Below, piece by piece: positions 1-5,493 of a stretch of DNA of 10,000 bases. Each line of letters opens with the position of its first letter. Position 1 is the first letter of the stretch. This stretch comes from Nitrospira sp. (GTDB lineage Bacteria; Nitrospirota; Nitrospiria; Nitrospirales; Nitrospiraceae). The stretch lies in the NCBI GenBank assembly GCA_020216985.1, contig JAIWOH010000005.1, forward strand, positions 1 to 10,000. Reading direction: 5' to 3'. The position numbers and the translations under genes are program-made. The notes below the pieces were generated by a model that was not told the origin of the DNA, searched no databases, and saw nothing but the letters and a program-made list of their open reading frames with translations.

Positions 1-1
1 A

Positions 2-205
2 GCGGCACCGATCACGGTCGCAGCCGTATCCGAGCGATCGACCCAATGGCCCGACGTTCCATTCGCCTATCTCATCGCCGCTGCTTGCATCCTGGCGGTG
101 ATTTTCGCAGTCGGCCTATCCTGGGTGGCTCGAAGCAGAGAAGAAAAGGAACTCGCCAAGGCGCAACGCGACGCCTCTCGGTGGATCTATCGCATGGCGT
201 CATGA
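2..205 (+). CDS. C-terminal part of an unidentified membrane protein (5' end outside window)
   Basis: The reading frame enters from the left edge with no start codon and ends at a TGA at 203-205, giving 67 visible residues. Residues 20-43 form one clear hydrophobic span (PFAYLIAAAC, then ILAVIFAVGL), followed by a charged tail beginning ARSREEKELAKAQ. This is typical of a membrane anchor with a cytoplasmic, possibly helical, C-terminus. A competing frame with an ATG at 46 gives an Arg-rich, Cys/Pro-containing product with no plausible span and looks like a shadow. The stop overlaps an ATG at 202-204 that opens only a 13-codon frame. The gene is followed 41 bases later by a second small membrane protein and then by a response regulator on the same strand, suggesting an operon. 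I do not recognise the family, and too little is visible to assign a function. Confidence 0.6.
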   Translation, partial: AAPITVAAVSERSTQWPDVPFAYLIAAACILAVIFAVGLSWVARSREEKELAKAQRDASRWIYRMAS

Positions 206-216
206 TACGAAAAGGA

Positions 217-236
217 CTCGCGTCCTGTGACGCGAG
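217..236 (+). promoter_or_regulatory. Perfect intercistronic hairpin between two small membrane-protein genes
   Basis: CTCGCGTC (217-224) and GACGCGAG (229-236) are perfectly complementary and enclose a CTGT tetraloop. The hairpin starts 11 bases after the upstream stop codon and ends just before the AGGTGA Shine-Dalgarno sequence (238-243) of the next gene. No T tract follows, so a simple intrinsic terminator is unlikely. mRNA stabilisation, processing or control of access to the next ribosome site are possible inferences. Confidence 0.45.
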
Positions 237-246
237 CAGGTGATCT

Positions 247-420
247 ATGTCATGGGGATATTGGGGAATCGTCGGAGCCCTCGTCGTTCTGGTGAGCTTG
301 ACCCTTGCTTGCGTCATGTTCTCGGCCTCCAGAGGAACGCGGCGACTTCCTCCGGAGGGAGAAGCCCTCGAGGGGACGGCGATTGAGCATGTCGGCGGCG
401 GGCATCGTCAAGCTGCGTAA
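247..420 (+). CDS. Small single-span membrane protein (57 aa), function unknown
   Basis: An ATG at 247 is preceded by AGGTGA at 238-243, a good Shine-Dalgarno match three bases from the start. The 57-residue product begins MSWGYWGIVGALVV. It has one hydrophobic span at about residues 3-24, then a basic stretch (SASRGTRRLPP), so the N-terminus is probably outside and the tail cytoplasmic. The tail is polar and ends in a Gly/His-rich stretch (HVGGGHRQAA). It sits 41 bases behind one membrane-protein gene and 17 bases ahead of the response regulator. The size resembles accessory subunits of respiratory complexes such as CcoS or CcoQ, but I see no diagnostic motif, so this is only a size analogy. 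The coding call rests on the ribosome site, the clean span and the tight operon spacing. Confidence 0.55.
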   Translation: MSWGYWGIVGALVVLVSLTLACVMFSASRGTRRLPPEGEALEGTAIEHVGGGHRQAA

Positions 421-437
421 GTCCTGCGTGCGAGTGG

Positions 438-1118
438 TTGATGATCCGAGAGCCCTCCAAAAAAGAGCGGGCGGTGTCGATTCGGCTGCTGCTGGCCGAA
501 CGATACCGCCTGATAAGGCAAAGTCTGCGCGCGCTTCTGGAACGGGCAGAAGATATCCGTGTCGTCGCCGAGGCGGCCGACGGGCGAGAGGCGCTGAATC
601 TGGCCATGGCCCACAAACCCGACCTCGCGCTCATCGATCTGGACACACCGAGCCGGGACGGGGTCACGGCCACTAAATTGATTCACGGGTGCGTGCCCGA
701 CACCAGGGTCTTGGTGTTGTCGGCCGATGACGACGACGCGCGCATCGTCGAAGCGGTCCAAGCCGGCGCGTTCGGCTATATTCTCAAGGACGCGGACGCG
801 AACGACCTCTTGCGCTACATTCGCTCCGCCTACCGGGGAGAACATCTGCTCTCGCCGTTTACCCCGGATCATTTCGCAAGGCGCGCGTTGGCAGCGGTCG
901 ATCAGACCCATCCCCATGCAACGGCCTCGTTGTCCGGCCTGACCGAACGGGAACGTGAAATCTTGGCCTGCGCCGCCATGGGCCGCACCAACAAGGAAAT
1001 CGCCGACCAATTGTGCGTGTCGCTTGATACAGTCAAAACGCACCTGCATCACATCTATCGGAAACTTTCCGTCAACGGACGGGTGGAAGCGGTGTTGACC
1101 TTTCTGCAGGCCAAATAG
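438..1118 (+). CDS. NarL/FixJ-type two-component response regulator
   Basis: A 226-residue protein with an N-terminal receiver domain (about 15-132) and a C-terminal LuxR-type helix-turn-helix (about 167-224). The presumed phosphoacceptor is D67 in LIDLDTPSRDG, with the conserved S95 (LVLSAD) and K117 (GYILKD) downstream. The DNA-binding part carries the family signature LTEREREIL and NKEIADQL, followed by VKTHLHHIYRKL. The acidic pair that normally opens a receiver domain (DD or DE) reads A20-E21 here, so one Mg2+-binding acid is missing and phosphorylation could be altered. The ATG pair at 438/441 lacks a good ribosome site. A GTG at 474, which would give MSIRLLLAERY, matches the usual start of the family and may be the true start. 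No partner histidine kinase is visible. It is the last gene of the tight left-hand run; target genes are unknown. Confidence 0.9.
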   Translation: MMIREPSKKERAVSIRLLLAERYRLIRQSLRALLERAEDIRVVAEAADGREALNLAMAHKPDLALIDLDTPSRDGVTATKLIHGCVPDTRVLVLSADDDDARIVEAVQAGAFGYILKDADANDLLRYIRSAYRGEHLLSPFTPDHFARRALAAVDQTHPHATASLSGLTEREREILACAAMGRTNKEIADQLCVSLDTVKTHLHHIYRKLSVNGRVEAVLTFLQAK

Positions 1119-1281
1119 ATTCTTGGTCGTCTTCTCACCCGAACGGTGTATATCAATTCCATCCTTCGAGTGATGCTAGGACGAGATGGTTTTCGATATG
1201 TTTTTTACACGAGTCTGAGTCAGCCGTGAAAGAAAATCATGGCTCCCTCAGATGGAATGTCGGCCGAAGGAGGTGAGGAAG

Positions 1282-1401
1282 ATGCGCGACGTGCATATCA
1301 TGGACGAGCTCAAGGAGAATAAAGGATGGGTCTTCCTCTTTGGGGCGTTCCTGATCGGGATCCTCTCGTTCGCCCTGATGACCGCAGGCTTTATCAAGTG
1401 A
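1282..1401 (+). CDS. 39-residue single-span membrane peptide with a very strong ribosome site
   Basis: The ATG at 1282 is preceded by AAGGAGGTGAGG (1267-1278), an almost complete complement to the 16S rRNA tail. The product starts MRDVHIMDELKENKG, a charged N-terminal segment. It then has one hydrophobic helix from about W17 to the end (VFLFGAFLIG, ILSFALMTAG), finishing FIK. The charge distribution suggests a cytoplasmic N-terminus. It stands alone after a 163-base spacer from the response regulator and runs into two hairpins. Short one-helix proteins of this kind are often overlooked accessory subunits of respiratory oxidases or small stress peptides. I do not recognise the family, so no function is assigned. 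The Shine-Dalgarno sequence plus the clean amphipathic and hydrophobic layout make it likely to be real. Confidence 0.65.
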   Translation: MRDVHIMDELKENKGWVFLFGAFLIGILSFALMTAGFIK

Positions 1402-1449
1402 GGGAGCAAACGGCGGGAGTGCCGATTTGCACCGTCCCTCACATCACAA

Positions 1450-1465
1450 GGCATCGGTTGATGCC
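1450..1465. repeat. Small perfect hairpin next to the large convergent hairpin
   Basis: GGCATC (1450-1455) and GATGCC (1460-1465) pair perfectly around a GGTT loop. It lies three bases before the much larger hairpin at 1469-1502, in the convergent space between the 39-residue peptide gene and the zinc-ribbon gene. It may add to transcription termination for the minus strand. Confidence 0.45.
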
Positions 1466-1468
1466 GTC

Positions 1469-1502
1469 CTTTCCGGAGCCGTCTCCCGACGGCTCCGGAA
1501 AG
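1469..1502. terminator. Strong 15-bp inverted repeat, probable bidirectional terminator
   Basis: Bases 1469-1483 and 1488-1502 form a perfect 15-bp stem (core CCGGAGCCGTC / GACGGCTCCGG, flanked by CTTT / AAAG) with a TCCC loop. It lies 67 bases after the stop of the + strand peptide gene and 36 bases after the stop of the - strand zinc-ribbon gene, exactly where a shared terminator is expected. There is no long T run on either side apart from the AAAG/CTTT at the stem base, so efficiency is uncertain. A dispersed palindromic repeat unit is an alternative. Confidence 0.6.
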
Positions 1503-1538
1503 ACTGTGCTCCTTCCTCCCGAACCGCTGAATCCGCTC

Positions 1539-1784
1539 TCAGGCTGCAAATCGTTCGAGAGTGCTGAATTCGCCCGAGAGCGGCGTCGCCTCCGGCACCA
1601 CGCAAGTCGCGGCAACAACCGCCGCTGACTTCGACTTGCTTCGGCGGTGTTGCCGAATGACGGCATCATCTCTCTGACCGCAATTCACGCAGCGCCAGGA
1701 CGTTGCCCATCTCTCTGCACAGCCTCCACCCCGATCAAACAGATACTCCCCTACCATCAAGCCTTCACATCGAGAGCAGGTCAT
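1539..1784 (-). CDS. Small zinc-ribbon protein (81 aa), function unknown
   Basis: The product starts MTCSRCEGLMVGEY and carries two CxxC knuckles, C3-x2-C6 and C32-x2-C35 (WRCVNCGQRDD), the layout of a treble-clef or zinc-ribbon fold binding one metal. An extra cysteine at 22 lies between them. Residues after about 45 are basic and low in complexity (RQHRRSKSKSAAVV) and are probably a disordered tail. The start at 1784 is supported by a strong AAAGGAG seven bases upstream on the minus strand. Small proteins of this type, with a first CxxCxGLM segment and a second CxNCG segment, are in my recollection common in Nitrospira genomes and are annotated only as hypothetical. A nucleic-acid or protein interaction role is possible but not shown. 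It converges on the 39-residue peptide gene across two hairpins. Confidence 0.75.
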   Translation of the reverse strand: MTCSRCEGLMVGEYLFDRGGGCAERWATSWRCVNCGQRDDAVIRQHRRSKSKSAAVVAATCVVPEATPLSGEFSTLERFAA

Positions 1785-2089
1785 GGTGAATCTCCTTTCA
1801 GAAATGCGTCATCCTTGGTTTAAAGCTTAACAGCCACGCCGATCTACACCAGACCTGAAGGGGGTACCTCAAAAGGAGGGGATGACCGGACCGTCAGCGA
1901 GATGTCCTGCATCATCTGAAGCGGACTCTCCCGATCGGTCGAGACTCGCGCACAAGAAGGGTGACGCGATACGCAACGGGTCGCAGAATCAAAGCAATCG
2001 AACGTAGAGACTATCGGTTAACGGCTGTGTGAGAAGAGGCACCAGAAGCTGAGAGCATCGGAAAGCAACGGGTCAAGACACGTATGGCA
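1785..2089. other. Intergenic stretch without a convincing gene
   Basis: This 305-base stretch separates the zinc-ribbon gene from the tRNA gene. It contains the ribosome site of the zinc-ribbon gene at its left end and an AT-rich patch (GTTTAAAGCTTAAC) near 1819-1832. A 41-codon + strand frame starts at 1882 directly after AAAAGGAGGGG, but its product is polar with no recognisable feature and the ribosome site abuts the ATG with almost no spacing. I see no clear tRNA terminator or repeat array. Confidence 0.5.
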
Positions 2090-2165
2090 TGGAGCCGGCG
2101 ACCCGGATTGAACGGGCGACCTGCGGTTTACGAAACCGCTGCTCTACCGACTGAGCTACGCCGGC
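2090..2165 (-). tRNA. tRNA-Thr (anticodon CGT)
   Basis: Read on the minus strand, the 76-base unit has a perfect 7-bp acceptor stem (GCCGGCG at the 5' end, CGCCGGC at the 3' end). Its D arm contains GCTCAGTCGGTAGAGC. The anticodon arm is GCGGT / ACCGC around the loop TTCGTAA. The T arm is GCCCG / CGGGT around TTCAATC. Loop positions 34-36 are CGT, which reads the threonine codon ACG. The T discriminator base is followed by an encoded CCA (2090-2092). It lies 89 bases downstream of the caspase-fold gene on the same strand. Confidence 0.95.
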
Positions 2166-2220
2166 GTGCCAATTCATGTTGTGGACGGCCATGATACCGG
2201 CGCCGAGTCGGACTGTCAAT

Positions 2221-2244
2221 CAACGGTCCCTGCAACGGTCCTTG
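2221..2244. repeat. Two-copy 12-bp tandem repeat downstream of the caspase-fold gene
   Basis: CAACGGTCCCTG (2221-2232) is followed directly by CAACGGTCCTTG (2233-2244), with one mismatch. It lies in the spacer between the caspase-fold gene and tRNA-Thr. It looks like a small slippage duplication with no evident function. Confidence 0.4.
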
Positions 2245-2254
2245 TACAACCATC

Positions 2255-4312
2255 CTACAGCTTTGGCCCCACGTCGAGCAGCGGGCTGGTCGGCGGCGCG
2301 GGCCTCTCTTCGGGCGGCGCCGTCTTCTTCACGGCATCGGACGACTTCGGGTTATTGCCCCTCGCCATTGGATGAATCCTCACGACGGCCCCTTGTCCTG
2401 GCGGCGGGGAACAAAGCGGACGCTGCGGGTTGCCGAACTGTTTTCTTGACACATGAATGACCTCATTGCGGGCATAGGTGCATAGTTCTCCGGCGGCAAC
2501 GGTCCCATCCCGATCAATATCAGCCAACCCTTGCAACCCCCTTAGCAAAGAATACGTAAATAATCCGTGCTTCGCTGATTCATAAGCATGGGCTTCCTGG
2601 AGGCTTCTGTTGCCCACCATCCACATTACATGATCTTTTTCCTCGTCCGCCCCTTCTCCCCAATCGGCATGAGGGGTCGTCGCTGGATTTGCACCCGGCG
2701 AGGGGTCCAACGACACATCGAACATCATGATCGCTCGTTGAATCGGCAACCGCGACAGAACCTCCTGCATGCGCCGGACTGGATATAAGCGCCGCGTCGA
2801 CGTGATGTTCCCGTCAAACGGCACGAGGGAAACCGACCCGGTCGTGCCGTCAATCAACGCGCGCCCGGCGAAAAAAATGTATACGACGGTCGCCGCATCC
2901 ACCTGCTTGGGGAGCCAGTCGTCGAACGTCTCTTCGATATCTTGCTTCAGTGCGAAGTGATCCACCAACAGACGAACCCGATGGTCGGGAATTGAGGCAA
3001 TCGTCCGTAGATAGGTGGCCATAGCCTCCGCATCCCGCTCTGCGTACTTGACATGGGGAACATGTTCGTCTCGAAATGCGCCGATCCCGATGGCAATGAC
3101 GACCGCTTTCGTTTGTTTGGATAAGCTCAGGGGCGCCGGAGGACGATCGATCTTGGGCGCTTCCATATCCTCGATGCCCTTGTCCGTCTTGACGGCGAGG
3201 GTGAACTGTTTGGGATGCGGGGGTGGATCCAGCGACGTGAGGCTGCGGACATTCAACATCAACTCGCCGCGCGGTTCACCCTTGAGGTCCGTAATCGGTT
3301 TAGTTACCGAAGCGTACTTGATTTCCCCGGGCCGTACGTCGCCAATCGGAATCGTCGATGGAAAATGCGCGGCCAATGACCCGTTCCCTCCCACGACGAC
3401 TTCCACGTTCCTGGCCTCCACCTCTCCCTCATTTTTGACTTCCACTTCGATCGTGAGCGACTCGCCCGGTTCAATCATGTGATCTTGGCTCTCATCTCGC
3501 AGAATGGCAAGAAAGGCGAGGGCCGTCGAATGCGGGAGGGCGGAAGGCGGAGCAAGCTGGTTGAAGACTGTGCCCTCCCCCGTTGCCGCTCCGGTTTGAG
3601 GACTCTGCATTCCTGGGATTGCCACCGCGGGAGCCTTTGCGATGGGAGCCTTTGATAGGGCCGCCGCCCTCTGCTGGGCATACTCGCGGATTCGATCGGC
3701 TCCGGTCACCTGTTTGAGCAAACTGTCGCCCACTGCTTCAACCGCCTGTCGAATGATAGGTTCCAACCCCTTAACCTCACACGACTGGCCGGTCACTTCC
3801 ACCTCGCCATGGCCTACGCCTTGAAGCTTGGCATCGAACAGCGGGGCGCCGTCCTCGGCAAGCAAAGCCGCTTCGACTCCGAGCGTGACACGAGCCGGAT
3901 ATGTCCCCGGCGTCTGACGGGGAACAACAAGATCCACTCGTTTTGATCCTAAACCGATTTCGATAAAACTATCCTCGCCTCCGGTCTGCCCTTCTCCTTC
4001 ATGAAGCACGAGGCCGGGAAACGCCTGGCCAAGCTTCCTGGGAACAATTTCGGTCAGTACGTCCGAAATCGAGACGATACTCGGCTCCCCGCAGGCGTTG
4101 GTGTAAGAGATCGCCGCACCGGTCATGCTCGGAGCAAGCCAGAGTGATGGCTTCAGGGCAATGGCGGACACTCGGCTAACAGAGGTTTCCACTCCGCCGT
4201 CCGATACTTTCGGTTTCTCTCTCGACCACCAGCAACCGGCCGCCAACAACGCGAAGGCCGTGACGATGACGACGGCGACAAAAGAACGAACGTGTAAATA
4301 TCCGGTAGTCAC
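2255..4312 (-). CDS. Lipoprotein with a C-terminal caspase-like (peptidase C14 fold) domain lacking the catalytic pair
   Basis: Counting from the GTG at 4312, the 685-residue protein has an N-terminal hydrophobic signal ending in LLAAGC, with lipidation expected at C27. A domain at about 60-200 may bind envelope components and is unrecognised. An Ala/Pro linker follows (215-260). A CARDB- or Ig-like domain covers about 265-376 (EVEVKNEGEVEARNVEV). The caspase fold spans about 400-620 (KAVVIAIGIGAF, then YAERDAEAMATYL, and VVYIFFAGRALID). The usual catalytic GH is G-R484, and the usual DxC is FDVS with S534, so proteolytic activity is doubtful. An EF-hand-like loop D598-x-D-x-D-G-x5-E609 (DIDRDGTVAAGE) lies near the end. 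A TTG at 4318 is an in-frame alternative start, but GAGAAG sits seven bases before the GTG. It is probably an envelope-anchored scaffold or sensor (inference) and is transcribed divergently from the prenyltransferase gene. Confidence 0.85.
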   Translation of the reverse strand: MTTGYLHVRSFVAVVIVTAFALLAAGCWWSREKPKVSDGGVETSVSRVSAIALKPSLWLAPSMTGAAISYTNACGEPSIVSISDVLTEIVPRKLGQAFPGLVLHEGEGQTGGEDSFIEIGLGSKRVDLVVPRQTPGTYPARVTLGVEAALLAEDGAPLFDAKLQGVGHGEVEVTGQSCEVKGLEPIIRQAVEAVGDSLLKQVTGADRIREYAQQRAAALSKAPIAKAPAVAIPGMQSPQTGAATGEGTVFNQLAPPSALPHSTALAFLAILRDESQDHMIEPGESLTIEVEVKNEGEVEARNVEVVVGGNGSLAAHFPSTIPIGDVRPGEIKYASVTKPITDLKGEPRGELMLNVRSLTSLDPPPHPKQFTLAVKTDKGIEDMEAPKIDRPPAPLSLSKQTKAVVIAIGIGAFRDEHVPHVKYAERDAEAMATYLRTIASIPDHRVRLLVDHFALKQDIEETFDDWLPKQVDAATVVYIFFAGRALIDGTTGSVSLVPFDGNITSTRRLYPVRRMQEVLSRLPIQRAIMMFDVSLDPSPGANPATTPHADWGEGADEEKDHVMWMVGNRSLQEAHAYESAKHGLFTYSLLRGLQGLADIDRDGTVAAGELCTYARNEVIHVSRKQFGNPQRPLCSPPPGQGAVVRIHPMARGNNPKSSDAVKKTAPPEERPAPPTSPLLDVGPKL
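3629..3654. repeat. Short in-frame tandem repeat in the Ala/Pro linker
   Basis: GGGAGCCTTTG occurs at 3629-3639 and again at 3644-3654, a 15-base period that keeps the reading frame of the caspase-fold lipoprotein. It encodes the repeated KAPIAKAPAVA stretch in the flexible linker between the N-terminal domain and the Ig-like domain. Linker length could vary between strains. Confidence 0.45.
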
Positions 4313-4423
4313 AAGCAATCTTCTCTTTCAGGTGGTTATACCCAATTTATGGTGTCTCGCACAATCACCGGAGGCCGTGCATGAAAATTGACAAGGTCTC
4401 CTCTCTCTGCGTATTTTTGAGCT

Positions 4424-5314
4424 ATGCCTTCAACCCCCTCTCCGACTGTCGAAGCCTCCGGTCTTCCATGGTCCGCCTTGTTCCGTCTGATCCGCCTGCC
4501 GAATCAGACGGGAACCTACCTCTTAGTGTTGCCGACACTCTGGTCGCTGGTGCTCGCGACGAGGGGGGTGCCGCCGCCCTCTCTTGTGGCGATATTTATC
4601 GCGGGATCATTTCTCATGCGAAGCGCCGGGGTCATTCTCAATGACCTGGCCGATCAGTCGTTTGATCGGCAGGTTGTCAGAACCAAGACCCGCCCCCTCG
4701 CCTCTGGAGAACTGTCGCGGCATCACGCGCTTGCTCTGCTGGGCGTGCTCTTGCTCATGGCGGGAAGCCTCCTCTGGCTGCTCGATCCCGTCGTCATGTG
4801 GTTGGCACCCGGAGCGTTCGCGTTGGCGTCTCTGTATCCCTTTGCAAAACGGTGGATTCAGATCCCCCAAGCCGTGTTGGGCCTCGCCTTCGGCTGGGGA
4901 ACCATCATGGCATGGGCGGCAGCCCGCGGACAACTTGACGCGCCGGTCTGGTGTCTGTTTGGAGCGACGGCCGCATGGGCCCTTGCATACGATACGATTT
5001 ACGCGATTCAGGATCAGGACGACGATCGGCGAATCGGCGTGAAATCGTCGGCTCTCTTCTTCGGGCGATTGCTCCCCATGGGAGTCGGTGTCGCCTATTG
5101 TCTGATGATGTTGCTGCTGGGCGTAGCCGGATGGCTGGTTGAGATTCGCTGGCCCTACTATGCCGCATTACTAGGTGTAGGACTCTTCCTCTTTTTGCAA
5201 ACCGTGCAGTTGAGAAAACCGATCGAGCCGGCCGTGGCATTCAACATGTTCCGCGCCCATACGTGGGTGGGAATCGCCGTATTGGCCGGTCTGTTGGCCG
5301 GATTCATCGGCTGA
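4424..5314 (+). CDS. ubiA: UbiA-family 4-hydroxybenzoate polyprenyltransferase (or MqnP-like homologue)
   Basis: A 296-residue integral membrane protein with about eight or nine hydrophobic spans. The first Asp-rich motif is N73-D74-x2-D77-x3-D81 (ILNDLADQSFDRQ), followed by the substrate-binding segment RTKTRPLASG (86-95). The second motif is D190-TIYAIQ-D197-QDD (YDTIYAIQDQDDD), followed by GVKSSA. These bind Mg2+ and the prenyl diphosphate, and the enzyme attaches the isoprenoid tail to an aromatic acid in the cytoplasmic membrane during quinone synthesis. The DxxYAxxD form of motif two fits the UbiA subgroup. Organisms with the futalosine menaquinone route use a close homologue (MqnP), so the substrate is not certain. 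Length is normal for the family. The ATG at 4424 follows an in-frame TGA and has only a weak ribosome site. The better GGAGG at 4371-4375 precedes an out-of-frame ATG at 4381. Confidence 0.9.
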   Translation: MPSTPSPTVEASGLPWSALFRLIRLPNQTGTYLLVLPTLWSLVLATRGVPPPSLVAIFIAGSFLMRSAGVILNDLADQSFDRQVVRTKTRPLASGELSRHHALALLGVLLLMAGSLLWLLDPVVMWLAPGAFALASLYPFAKRWIQIPQAVLGLAFGWGTIMAWAAARGQLDAPVWCLFGATAAWALAYDTIYAIQDQDDDRRIGVKSSALFFGRLLPMGVGVAYCLMMLLLGVAGWLVEIRWPYYAALLGVGLFLFLQTVQLRKPIEPAVAFNMFRAHTWVGIAVLAGLLAGFIG

Positions 5315-5391
5315 CTCGTCATCTGGAGAGAACGAGCCGGCCCCCTCTTGTAAAGAAACTAGAGAACGTTTACCCCATCTAAATCCTAAAT

Positions 5392-5415
5392 CTAAAAACA
5401 AACCGGCGGTCGCCG
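5392..5415 (-). terminator. Weak intrinsic terminator candidate for the cytochrome operon
   Basis: Read on the minus strand, CGGC-GACC-GCCG (5415-5404) forms a short stem, extendable by one wobble pair, followed by GTTTGTTTTTAGA. It lies about 80 bases after the stop of the diheme cytochrome gene, in the convergent space with the prenyltransferase gene. The short stem keeps confidence modest. Confidence 0.4.
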
Positions 5416-5493
5416 AGTATCGACACGTACAAAGTGCTCGCCTAAACGCTTGGGAGATTCACGACGAGCATCTTTCCATTCGGGAGACGGGTC

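Noticed and set aside
46..243. + strand frame of 65 codons at the left edge
   Set aside because: Arg-rich product without features; the +2 frame over the same bases encodes a clean membrane span and charged tail, so this is a shadow.
1123..1152. Possible promoter TTGGTC, 18-base spacer, TGTATA upstream of the 39-residue peptide gene
   Set aside because: Only partial matches to both boxes; such matches occur often by chance, so not listed as a feature.
1882..2007. 41-codon + strand frame starting right after AAAAGGAGGGG
   Set aside because: The purine run abuts the ATG with no proper spacing, and the product is polar and featureless.
2090..2165. tRNA-Thr as an integration site of a mobile element
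   Set aside because: No second copy of the tRNA 3' end, integrase or phage gene is visible in the window.
5376..5398. Telomere-like TAAATCC/TAAATCT repetition
   Set aside because: Only about two imperfect units in an AT-rich spacer; no array.
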